From JASHPR01 sp963749145 (GTDB lineage: Bacteria; Actinomycetota; Actinomycetes; Streptosporangiales; Streptosporangiaceae), in contig CAVVLN010000006.1 in NCBI GenBank assembly GCA_963749145.1, forward strand, positions 62,001-126,000: DNA of 64,000 nt. The letters run 5' to 3'. Both the position numbers and the translations under genes were made by a program. Below the pieces are notes generated by a model. The model was not told the DNA's origin, made no database searches, and saw nothing but the letters and a program-made list of their open reading frames with translations. Positions 52,826 to 61,337 of the stretch are shown in pieces (positions within the stretch are counted from its first letter, which is position 1; the number at the start of each line of letters is the position of its first letter).

Positions 52826-55685
52826 TCATGCCCTCCTGGCCCGGGCCGGCATGGCCAGCCCGTCACCGATCACCGCCGCCAGGGAGAGATAGGCGTCGGC
52901 GGTCGGCCGGCTGAGCAGGTCCAGTTCGACCTCCGCCCCCTCTTCGAGGTGCGAGTCGTAGGGAATCCTGATCACCGCCCGGCACCGCGCGGCGAAGTGG
53001 TCCTCGAGGCGGCTCAGGTCGACGCTGCTCTTGCTGCGCGGCCGCACCATGGACAGCACGACGACCGCGTTGCGCACCAGGTCGCCGTAGGAGTGCGCGG
53101 CCAGCCAGTCCAGCGTGGCGCTCGCGCTCCGCGCGCCGTCCACCGACGGCGAGCTGACCAGCACGATCTGGTCGGCCAGGCGCAGCACCCCGGCCATGGC
53201 CGAATGCAGCAGGCCGGTCCCGCAGTCGGTCAGGCAGATGGAGTAGTAGTGCTCGAGGACCTTCGCGACCATCGCGTAATCCTGGTCGCTGAACGCGACC
53301 GAGACCGTGGGGTCGCGGTCCGAGGCCAGCACCTCGAGCCTGCTCGGAGCCTGTGAGGTGAAGGTCCGCACGTCCGCGTAGCGCCGGATGTGGCCGCGCT
53401 CATTGAGCAGGTCCCGGACGGTCGCGGCCGTCTCCAGCCTGACCTTGTCGGACAGGGTGCCGCGGTCGGGGTTCGCGTCGACCGCGATCACGCGGTCCCC
53501 GCGCAGCGAGGCCAGCGTGGAGCCCAGCCCGACCGTGGTCGTGGTCTTGCCTACCCCGCCCTTCAGGCTGAGGATGGCCACCCGGTGGTGGCCGCCGGCG
53601 ACCGGCGTCCGCACGCGGTTGATCATGTCCCGGCGACGCAGTTCCGCCGCGGACGAGGGCACCCGCATGAGGCCGCCCGTGGCGTGGTAGACGACCCGGC
53701 GCCAGCCGGGCGCGGGCGCCCGCCGCCGGCCGGGCAGCAGGAACTCCGGGGTGAGGCCGCCGGCCGTCTCCGCCGACTGCTCGGCGGGCTCCGCCACGGC
53801 CGCGCCCGGCCCGGCGGCCTGCGGTGCCGTGGCTTGCGGCCCGGCGGCTTGCGGTCCGGCGCCTTGCGGTCCGTACGGGCCGTTCTGGCCCAGGCCGTTC
53901 TGGCCCGGGACGGCCTGGCCCGGGACGGCCTGGCCCGGGACGGCCTGGCCCGGGACGGTCGTCGGGCGGGGGGCCCGCGGGCCAGGCGCGCCCGGACCGG
54001 GAGGCACGGCGGCCGGGCGCGGCGGCCCGGCGGTCCCGGGCCCGCCCCCCGGCGCCGGGGCAGCGGGATGGCCCGGCGAATCGGCGCGCGGAACTCCCGG
54101 GTGGGAGTTGCCCGGCTGGGCGGTGCCCGGCTGGGCGGTGCCCGGCTGGGGGTTTCCTGGCTGGATGCTTCCGGGCTGGGCATTTCCCGGCTGGGCATTT
54201 CCCGGCTGGGCATTTCCCGGCTGGGTGGTGCCCGGCTGGGTGGTGCCCGGAGCGGTACCGGGCGCAGCGGAGGCGCCCCGCGGACCACCCGCGGCCAGGC
54301 GGCCCGTAAGATCCCGGCGCCTGCGGTCCGGGGCGGGCCGGGCAGGCCGGGGCGGTGGCCCCTCCCGGCTGCCCGGTACCGGGCGCCGTCGTACCCGGGC
54401 CGCCCGTCCTGGGCGGCACCGGAGCACGCGGCCCCGGCAGGCTCGCGGGCCCGTAGCTGTCGGCGGGCCGGTACGGGTCGGCGGGCCGGTACGGGTCGGC
54501 GCCGTGCTCGCGCGGACCGGGCCGCTCGGACCGGCCGTAACCCTCGGATCCGTACGGGTCCGCCGGACCGTAGGGATCCGCGGGGTCGTAGTCGTCGGCC
54601 AGGCCGTAGGGATCCGGGGCCTGGTAAAGGTCGGACCGGCTCCACGACTCGGACCCGTACGGGTCCGCCGGCCCCCACGGGTTACCCGGGTCGAATCCCT
54701 CCGGCGGCCGGTACGCGTCGGCGGGCGCGTGATTGCCGCCCGCGGCCGGCCGACCGTAATAGTCAGCCGGACCTGACGGCCCGGAGCTGGACCGAGCTGG
54801 CCGCCCGTACGAGCCCGGCGGGGCGGATGGCCCGGAACCGCCCGGCGCCGAAGGTGACCAGGTCTCGCGGCCCGATGAGTCAACGGGCGTCGACCGCCCG
54901 GATGAGTCCACCGGGGTCGGCGCCCCGGGCGGCCGGGCCGGGCCGGGCGAGCCGGGCCCGCCCGCTACTCCGCCCGGGCGCGCGGCATCCGGCGACCCCT
55001 CGGCACCCGGCGAGCCGCTGGTGCCCGGGGCACCCGGCGAGCCACCGGCACCCGGAGCACCCGGCGAGCCGCTGGTGCCCGCCGAGCCACCGGTGCCCGG
55101 GGCACCCGGCGAGCCGCTGGTGCCCGCCGAGTCGCCCGCGCCCGGAGCTCCCGGTGGGCCGCCCGCGCCCCGCGAGCCCGCCGCATCAGGCGAGCCGCCC
55201 GCACCGGGCAGGTCCGGAGCACCCGGCGAGCCCGGCGGGGCGTTCTGGCCGGCCACGCCGTACTGGCCGATCGCGCCGAACGCGCTGTAGGTGTCGTCGG
55301 GGCCGTCCTCGCTGCCCGTGCCGTACCGGCCGACCGGGTCATAGCGGATCGTCCCGTACGGATTCGGCGCGGCGGAGTCGTCGGGAGGGCCGTAAGGGTT
55401 CGGCGGGCTGGCGGCGCCGCGCTGATCGGGGCGCCCGGACGTGGACGCGCCCTCGCCCTCGCCACCGCCCGGCGCGGGCTCCGGCGACGGTGGCGTTAAT
55501 GACGCGCGCGCGGCATACGTCCGGTCCGGTCCGCCCGCCGCCGACGGCCCGGCCTGCTCGTCCGCCGCCTCCGGCGCGTCACGCCGGTCTGGCGCTGATG
55601 CCTCGGGGCCGGCGACCACACGCTCGTCACTGCCGGGTCCCGTCTGCTCGGCACCGGCCGCACTGTCTCGATCGTCGTTGGCCAC
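52826..55685 (-). CDS. EspI-like MinD/ParA ATPase with long Pro/Gly-rich N-terminus, frame change inside
   Basis: The C-terminal 280 residues form a ParA/MinD ATPase: VAILSLKGGVGKTTTTVGLG (deviant Walker A), VIAVDANPDRGTLSD and YSICLTDCGTGLLHS. They closely resemble EspI-type ATPases linked to mycobacterial ESX-1 secretion. The N-terminus, starting MANDDRDSAAGAEQT at 55685, is an acidic then Gly/Pro/Tyr-rich disordered region of about 430 residues, with many ADPYGPADPYG-like repeats. The convincing frame changes by one base near 54.29-54.42 kb, inside GC-rich repeats. The ATPase frame alone would start in the disordered region. No EccC, EccB or WXG100 genes adjoin it. Confidence 0.8.
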
Positions 55686-56046
55686 GGTCGTCCCCTAATC
55701 CTCCCTCAGGGAAGGTCGCACGCCGCATCACACCGGTTTCGCCAACCTACGACCGTCCCCTTGATGACCGCCAGAGCCGCCGGGCCCGCCTCGGGCACCG
55801 GTAACCGCGCGGACGTTACCCGCCCGGCGGCGGGCAGGCGGTCGTGCCTGCCCTTACCCGATGTCATCCCGGCCAAGACGGACCCCACGGCTAGACACAC
55901 TCTGAACTCGATCTTTCCCCCCAGAATAGGGCATCGTCTACCATCCGGAACGGCCAGCGCCGGCCGCGGAGCCGACGCCTCCCTCCCGGCGCAGTGCGGG
56001 ATGATCAGGCTGGGTAGCCCAGGTATGCGAGCAGCGAGGAGCCGAG
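55686..56046. other. Divergent intergenic region
   Basis: This 361-base region lies between the EspI-like gene (-) and the quinone-oxidoreductase gene (+) and must contain both promoters. No clear consensus boxes are visible, and no further gene is seen. Confidence 0.5.
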
Positions 56047-57024
56047 ATGCGAGCCGTCGTCATTTCCGAGCCCGGCGGGCCGGAGGTCCTGCGCCCGGCC
56101 GAGGTACCCGACCCGGTCGCCGGGCCGGGCGAGGTCCTGATCGAGGTCGTCGGCGCCGGCGTCAACCGCGCCGACCTGCTGCAGCGCCAGGGGCTGTACC
56201 CGCCGCCGCCCGGAGCGCCGCCGTATCCGGGGCTGGAGTGCTCGGGACGGATCGCGGGGCTCGGTGACGGCACGGACGGCTGGCAGCCCGGCGACGAGGT
56301 CTGTGCGCTGCTGGCCGGCGGAGGCTACGCCCAGATGGTGGCGGTCCCGGCCGGGCAGGTGATGCCACTGCCGGAGGGGGTATCCCCGATAGACGCCGCG
56401 GGCCTGCCCGAGGTGGCCTGCACGGTATACGCCAACGTGTTCCAGCGGGCCGCGCTGGCGCCCGGGGAGACGCTGCTGGTGCACGGCGGGGCCAGCGGCA
56501 TCGGGACGATGGCCATCCAGCTGGCTCATGTGCACGGCGTACGGGTGGCCTGCACCGCCGGCACCCCGGCCAAGCTGGACCGGTGCCGGGATCTGGGCGC
56601 CGACCTGGCGATCAACTACACCAGCGAGGACTTCGTCGCCGCCGTGCGCGACTTCACCGGCGGCCGTGGCGCGGACGTCATCCTCGACATCATGGGCGCG
56701 GTCTACCTGCCGCGCAACGTGACCGCGCTGGCGACCGGCGGCCGCCTGGTCGTGATCGGGACGCAGGGCGGGAACCGCGGCGAGCTGGATCTCGGCCTGC
56801 TCCTGCGCAAGCGGGCCAGCGTCTCCGCGGCGTCCCTGCGGGCCCGGCCCGTCGCGGAGAAGGCGGCGATCGTGACCGCGGTCCGCGAGCACGTCTGGCC
56901 GCTCATCGCCACCGGGCGCGTGGCGCCGGTCATTGACCGGGTGCTGCCGCTGTCCGAGGCCCCGCAGGCGCACCGGCTGATGGAGACCGGAGCGCACGTG
57001 GGCAAGATCGTGCTCGCGCCCTGA
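56047..57024 (+). CDS. NAD(P)H-quinone oxidoreductase (PIG3/zinc-independent MDR)
   Basis: The 325-residue protein is a medium-chain dehydrogenase/reductase. It has the GroES-like N-domain (VVGAGVNRADLLQRQGLYPP, PGLECSGRIAGLG), VHGGASGIGTMAIQLAHVHG (nucleotide-binding loop) and GGRGADVILDIMG. The catalytic zinc ligands of alcohol dehydrogenases are absent, as in quinone oxidoreductases of the PIG3 group. It reduces quinones or enones with NAD(P)H. GAGGAG precedes the ATG. The Bpa gene follows on the same strand. Confidence 0.92.
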   Translation: MRAVVISEPGGPEVLRPAEVPDPVAGPGEVLIEVVGAGVNRADLLQRQGLYPPPPGAPPYPGLECSGRIAGLGDGTDGWQPGDEVCALLAGGGYAQMVAVPAGQVMPLPEGVSPIDAAGLPEVACTVYANVFQRAALAPGETLLVHGGASGIGTMAIQLAHVHGVRVACTAGTPAKLDRCRDLGADLAINYTSEDFVAAVRDFTGGRGADVILDIMGAVYLPRNVTALATGGRLVVIGTQGGNRGELDLGLLLRKRASVSAASLRARPVAEKAAIVTAVREHVWPLIATGRVAPVIDRVLPLSEAPQAHRLMETGAHVGKIVLAP

Positions 57025-57088
57025 CCGGCGGCGCGCCGGGGCCGGCCCTGGGGTGCGACCATGGCGCCACCTCGGACAGACTAGGCAC

Positions 57089-57637
57089 ATGAGCGACCAG
57101 ACGAATCCCGAACCCGAAGAGCGCGCCCGGGTGGTCGTGGTCGGCCCCGACGGCGTCGCGATGGAAACCGACGCCGCGGACGCCTCCGGTGAGCGCCCGG
57201 TGACCGAGATGGTCGAGCAGCCCGCCAAGGTGATGCGGGTGGGCAGCATGATCAGGCAGCTGCTGGAAGAGGTCAGGGCGGCTCCCCTGGACGAGAAGAG
57301 CCGGGCCAGGCTCAAGGAGATCCACGAGAGCTCGATCAAGGAGCTCGAGACCGGGCTCGCGCCCGAGCTGGTCGACGAGCTCGAGCGGCTCTCGCTGCCC
57401 TTCGCCGAGGACGAGGTGCCGAGCGAGGCCGAGCTCCGGGTGGCGCAGGCGCAGCTGGTCGGCTGGCTGGAAGGCCTGTTCCACGGCATTCAGACGACCC
57501 TGTTCGCGCAGCAGATGGCCGCGCGGGCGCAGCTGGAGCAGATGCGGCGCGCCCTGCCGCCCGGCGTGATGCCGCCCGGGCAGATGGCCGGGCCGGACGA
57601 CGGCCAGCAGCCGCGCGCCTCGGGTCCGTACCTGTAG
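57089..57637 (+). CDS. bpa: Bacterial proteasome activator Bpa
   Basis: The ATG at 57089 gives 182 residues, normal for Bpa (DUF2587; Rv3780-like). The core has VMRVGSMIRQLLEEVRAAPL, KSRARLKEIHESSIKELETG and WLEGLFHGIQTTLFAQQMAA, the helical ring-forming domain. The C-terminus is GPYL, close to the GQYL tail that docks into the 20S proteasome. Bpa opens the proteasome without ATP for degradation of unfolded proteins. No ribosome site is obvious, so the mRNA may be leaderless. The proteasome genes lie outside the window. Confidence 0.92.
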   Translation: MSDQTNPEPEERARVVVVGPDGVAMETDAADASGERPVTEMVEQPAKVMRVGSMIRQLLEEVRAAPLDEKSRARLKEIHESSIKELETGLAPELVDELERLSLPFAEDEVPSEAELRVAQAQLVGWLEGLFHGIQTTLFAQQMAARAQLEQMRRALPPGVMPPGQMAGPDDGQQPRASGPYL

Positions 57638-57644
57638 CGGGTGC

Positions 57645-58430
57645 TCAGGCTCCCGCGCCGCGACCGGGCGGCCCGCTGACCGGCGGGCGGCTCGCCGCGC
57701 TTGCGGCCCGGCCGCCGCGCAGATCCGCGCGCCGGGCGGCCAGCGCCCGGGCGACGTCAACGAACTGACGGGCCCGGTGCGCCTGCGACCGCCAGTCCCG
57801 GCCGGTCGCCCGGTGCGCGAGCGGGACCTCGACCTCCGTGATCCGTAGGCCCTGGCGGAGCAGGTCGATGGTGAGCCCCGTCTCCACGCCGAATCCCGGC
57901 GCGAGCGGGCGCGCCGCCTCGAAGGCCGCGCGGGTCAGGCAGCGCTGCCCGTTCAGCGGCTGGGCGGGCCGCCAGCCGGTCGCCCGCCGGATCCCGGACC
58001 CGGATAGCGCGACCACGAAGCCGTGACCGCCCTGCTTCACCCGGTCGCTGAATGCCGCGATCGTCATGTCGGCCTGGCCCGCCCGGACCGGTTCCGTCAG
58101 CGGCCCCGCCTCGCTTGCGGTCTCAGCCAGGTCGCCGTCAAGAAACAGCAGATGATGGGGGCCGGCCCGGTCGGCTCTGGCCTCGAGCCGCCGGACCGCC
58201 TCGGCTCCGGTCTCCATGGCCGCGGCCTTGCCGCGGCGGCGGGCGTGCCGCAGCACCGACGCCCCGGCCGCCTCGGCGAGCGCCGCCGTCTCGTCACCGG
58301 ACCCGTCGTCCACGACCACGACCACATCCACACCAGGCAGCCCGGCCGCGGCCCGCACCGTCGCCGCGATACGGTCCGACTCGTTCCTGGCCGGAATGAC
58401 GACGGCGACATCGCCGCTCGGCGGCCGCAT
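57645..58430 (-). CDS. Glycosyltransferase family 2 protein
   Basis: The 261-residue protein is a GT-A fold. VAVVIPARNESDRIAATVRA is followed by VVVVDDGSGDETAALAEAAG and LLFLDGDLAETASEAG (DxD-like metal site), plus GFGVETGLTIDLLRQGL. It transfers a sugar from an activated donor to an unidentified acceptor. It lies three bases downstream of the STAS gene on the same strand and converges with bpa. In mycobacteria, bpa also lies near glycosyltransferase genes. Confidence 0.85.
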   Translation of the reverse strand: MRPPSGDVAVVIPARNESDRIAATVRAAAGLPGVDVVVVVDDGSGDETAALAEAAGASVLRHARRRGKAAAMETGAEAVRRLEARADRAGPHHLLFLDGDLAETASEAGPLTEPVRAGQADMTIAAFSDRVKQGGHGFVVALSGSGIRRATGWRPAQPLNGQRCLTRAAFEAARPLAPGFGVETGLTIDLLRQGLRITEVEVPLAHRATGRDWRSQAHRARQFVDVARALAARRADLRGGRAASAASRPPVSGPPGRGAGA

Positions 58431-58433
58431 CGG

Positions 58434-58772
58434 CTACTGGCCGGCCACCGTCGCCGGGTTGTCGAGCACGGTAAAGACGCTTTCCAGCCCGGTCACCTGG
58501 AGAATCTTCCTTATCGCCGGGCGCGGGGCGGCCAGTTCCAGGTCGCCGCCCTGCTCACGGGCCCGCCGGTGCGCGGCCAGCAGCACGTTCATGCCGGTCG
58601 AGTCGCAGAATTCGACGCCGGACATGTCCACCACGATCTGCACCGGGGTGTCCGTGGATAGCACCGTGACCAGCTCGCCGTGCAGGCGGGGCGCGGTGTA
58701 GAGATCGATCTCGCCACCCAGCGACATGACAGTGCGACCGCCCTGAGACCGAGTCGAGACCTTAAGCTCCAC
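58434..58772 (-). CDS. STAS-domain anti-sigma factor antagonist
   Basis: The GTG at 58772 has AAGG eight bases upstream. The 112 residues form a single STAS domain: VMSLGGEIDLYTAPRLHGEL and IVVDMSGVEFCDSTGMNVLL. The phosphorylatable Ser lies in DSTG. Such antagonists bind anti-sigma kinases when unphosphorylated and release a sigma factor. A SpoIIE-type phosphatase of the right class is encoded at 8.5 kb. Coupling to the glycosyltransferase suggests envelope-related control, which is inference. Confidence 0.9.
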   Translation of the reverse strand: MELKVSTRSQGGRTVMSLGGEIDLYTAPRLHGELVTVLSTDTPVQIVVDMSGVEFCDSTGMNVLLAAHRRAREQGGDLELAAPRPAIRKILQVTGLESVFTVLDNPATVAGQ

Positions 58773-58915
58773 GTGCCGCACCTTACCGGTCCGTGGCCCC
58801 GCCGACCAGATGGCGGCCGGTGCACATGGGCAACTCGCTGTTCGGCCAGGCCGTTGTGCGCAAAGCTGGGTTGGCACAGTTTGCAATCCCACGCGCACGG
58901 AGCCGGAGTCCTCGG

Positions 58916-59368
58916 ATGCACTCTCAGCCAGGCCAGCCTCGCCGGGGCGGGGGGCGGCGGATCGGGGCCGAGTGGCCGGGGCCGCCGCCCGCACCGGCCG
59001 ACGACCGACGCGCCGAGGCGCTGCGGCAGTACCTGGCAGAGGTGCGGCGCCGGGCCGAGGGCGCCGCCTCCTGGGTCGGGACCAGCCGCGATTACGCGCA
59101 GCTGATCAACCGCGACGGGTTCGTCCCGGTGACCGCCCGGCTGCGGGCCGAGGACCTCGCCTTCCTGGCGGACGCGCGTGGGGAACTGCTGCGGTTCGCC
59201 GACCTCGGGCTGCGGCTGGCCGAGTTGCACCAGCCGCTGGAGGCCAGCGCGATCACCAGCGATCCGGCCAGCCAGTTCCAGCGGTGCCGCAGCTGTATGT
59301 GGCGGTGGCCGTGCCCGACGTTCCGGATCCTGGACGAGGCCCTCGCCGACGGGCTGGAGCCGGGCTGA
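58916..59368 (+). CDS. Hypothetical protein with a Cys/Trp-rich C-terminus
   Basis: The ATG at 58916 has GGAG seven bases upstream. The 150-residue product has a basic start and a helical middle (ALRQYLAEVRRRAEGAASWV, LAFLADARGELLRFADLGL). The C-terminal motif RCRSCMWRWPCPTFRILDE holds three closely spaced cysteines. I recall actinobacterial proteins with this ending, but no function. Zinc binding is possible. It diverges from the STAS gene. Confidence 0.65.
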   Translation: MHSQPGQPRRGGGRRIGAEWPGPPPAPADDRRAEALRQYLAEVRRRAEGAASWVGTSRDYAQLINRDGFVPVTARLRAEDLAFLADARGELLRFADLGLRLAELHQPLEASAITSDPASQFQRCRSCMWRWPCPTFRILDEALADGLEPG

Positions 59369-59503
59369 CCGTCATCACGGTGCCGGGCTGACCGTCATCC
59401 CGCTATCAACCCCGTCGCCATCCTGCTGGGCAAGCCCCGGCCGCGGCCGTGGAGCACGCACGCCGGCTATCAACCGGGCCCGGATTGGTCGTACCTTGGA
59501 AGT

Positions 59504-59686
59504 ATGGGCAGACTGATTCTGGGCATCGTGGGCCTGGTAGCCGCGTTCATCGTGATCATGCTGGTGCTCGCGGTCATCCACGTGATTTTCTTTTACGCCT
59601 TCTTCATCGCGCTGATCGCCGTCGCGGCCTTCGCCATGTTCAAGGTGGGCCGCTGGTCCAGCCGGCGTCGCGACCGCCGCGCCTAG
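59504..59686 (+). CDS. Small two-helix membrane protein
   Basis: The ATG at 59504 gives 60 residues: two adjacent hydrophobic helices (MGRLILGIVGLVAAFIVIML and a second ending AAFAMFKVG) and a basic tail (RWSSRRRDRRA). It fits an inner-membrane small protein. A leaderless start is possible because TACCTTGG lies shortly upstream and there is no ribosome site. It converges with the arginine deiminase gene. Confidence 0.65.
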   Translation: MGRLILGIVGLVAAFIVIMLVLAVIHVIFFYAFFIALIAVAAFAMFKVGRWSSRRRDRRA

Positions 59687-59702
59687 CGCGCGGGACCGTC
59701 GG

Positions 59703-61019
59703 CTAGCCTGCGGGCGTTAGCTGCCCGGCCGGCCGCCACGGCCACCGGTGCGGCTCGGTCGCGGCCTCACCGCAGGCGATCCGGGCCGCCCCGGCCCGCT
59801 CGTCGGCGATCATGCCCGCGTCCGGCGAGGCGGCAGGCTCCCTGGCCACCGGGCAGGTCATGCACCGCGGGCCGCCGCGGGTACTGCCCAGTTCGCTGGC
59901 GGGCACTCGGATGACCTGTACCCCGGCCGCCTCGAGCCGCGCGTTCGTCTCCACGTTCCGCTCATGACAGACCGCCACCCGGCGGTCGATCGCCAGCGCG
60001 TTGCTCCCGTCGTCCCACTGCCGGCGGGGCGCCGTCAGCGGGTCCACCCCGGTGTCGATGACCTTGAGCCGGTCGATGCCCATGGCCTGCGCGGCCGCCT
60101 CGAGGAATGGCTGCGGCCGGGAGGCGCGCAGGCCGTCGGGGCGCGGGGTAATGGTGTGCGCGGTCAGGGTGAACGCGAGCCTCGGGTACATGATCACCGT
60201 GTCCACGTCCACCATCGTGCAGACCGTATCCAGGTGCGCGGCGGGCCCCAGCCGCTCCAGGCGCACCGCGAGCACCGTGTGCGCGAGGCCGGCGTCGAAC
60301 ACCCGCCGGGCCAGCCGCTCCACAGCCGCCGGGCCGGTCCGCTCGCCCACGCCGACGGCGATCACGCTCGGCGCCAGCAGCAGCACGTCCCCGCCGGTGA
60401 CCTGCTCGAGCTCGGGGCCGTAGAGGCACTTGGTGCCGGCGAACCGGGGGTGGTACCCGTAGATGACGCCCATCAGCTCGGACTCCCGGCGCCGGGCCGC
60501 GGCTAGGCTGGCGACCGCGACCCGGTCGCCGATCCAGACGCTGGAGTCGCGGCTGAACGCGAGGTTCGGCAGCGGATCGATGAGGAAGTCGTGCCGGTCG
60601 AGCATCTCGAAGACCACGCCGTGGCCTGCGGTCAGCTCATCGGTGGTCAGCCCCGCGATCAGGACCCGGGCCAGTGCCTCCGGGTCCAGACCGTCCAGGC
60701 GGCCGCGGACCAGCGCGCCGAGCTCATCGCCCAGGGCGGCGCCCGCGAGCGCCGACGTGATCGCCGCGCTGCGCGCGGGCTGGTACTCCAGCGCGTCCTG
60801 GAGCAGCTCGGTGACGTACAGGACCTCGATGCCGTGCTCGCGCAGCACGCTGGCCAGGGCATCGTGCTCCTGCTGGGCCCGCCCGGCCCAGGGCAGCACG
60901 TCAAACAGCAGCCGGCCGGCGGTGCGTGGCGTGATCCGGCGCAGTTCCGGGCCGGGACGGTGGACAAGAACGGTCCGGAGCCTGCCGACCTCGCTGTCGG
61001 CACCGTGCGCCTGGCTCAC
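59703..61019 (-). CDS. arcA: Arginine deiminase
   Basis: The 438-residue protein has the amidinotransferase-fold landmarks of arginine deiminase. FLIDPLPNLAFSRDSSVWIG carries the substrate Asp, HLDTVCTMVDVDTVIMYPRL the catalytic His and Asp, and RGGPRCMTCPVAREP the nucleophile Cys. It hydrolyses arginine to citrulline and ammonia. The usual EGGD motif reads TGGD here. After the Cys motif there is an extra tail of about 40 residues that I do not know from typical members. No arcB or arcC genes adjoin it. Confidence 0.85.
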   Translation of the reverse strand: MSQAHGADSEVGRLRTVLVHRPGPELRRITPRTAGRLLFDVLPWAGRAQQEHDALASVLREHGIEVLYVTELLQDALEYQPARSAAITSALAGAALGDELGALVRGRLDGLDPEALARVLIAGLTTDELTAGHGVVFEMLDRHDFLIDPLPNLAFSRDSSVWIGDRVAVASLAAARRRESELMGVIYGYHPRFAGTKCLYGPELEQVTGGDVLLLAPSVIAVGVGERTGPAAVERLARRVFDAGLAHTVLAVRLERLGPAAHLDTVCTMVDVDTVIMYPRLAFTLTAHTITPRPDGLRASRPQPFLEAAAQAMGIDRLKVIDTGVDPLTAPRRQWDDGSNALAIDRRVAVCHERNVETNARLEAAGVQVIRVPASELGSTRGGPRCMTCPVAREPAASPDAGMIADERAGAARIACGEAATEPHRWPWRPAGQLTPAG

Positions 61020-61337
61020 AATTCCCCCCGCATTTCGCCGCGCCTCCGCGCGCCTTCGCAGGGAAGTATCACCAGTTCCCGATCGGATTACGCCTCACCG
61101 GCCACCTTTAGCGTTACCAATCACTCACTACGGGTAAACGCTGTGGCCCGGCGGAAGGCGGCGGCGCACGACGGCCTCATTGCCCCCGTTCAGCCGATAT
61201 CATGGGCAACTCCGCAGTGCCGGTGGCCCGGCCTGGCCCGGATCGCGTGCCGCCGGGACCAGCCATAACGACATGACCGTCATCACGGCGCCGACCTGTC
61301 CGGCCGCTGACCGGACAGACGCTGAACGGGTGAGCCC
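61020..61337. other. Divergent intergenic region
   Basis: This 318-base region separates the arginine deiminase gene (-) and the membrane glycosyltransferase-like gene (+). It contains an AT-richer zone near 61100-61140 that may hold promoters. No gene is seen. Confidence 0.45.

Noticed and set aside
52826..55685. Chromosome-partition parA
   Set aside because: No parB or parS sites are nearby, and the ATPase core and long disordered N-terminus fit the EspI type better.
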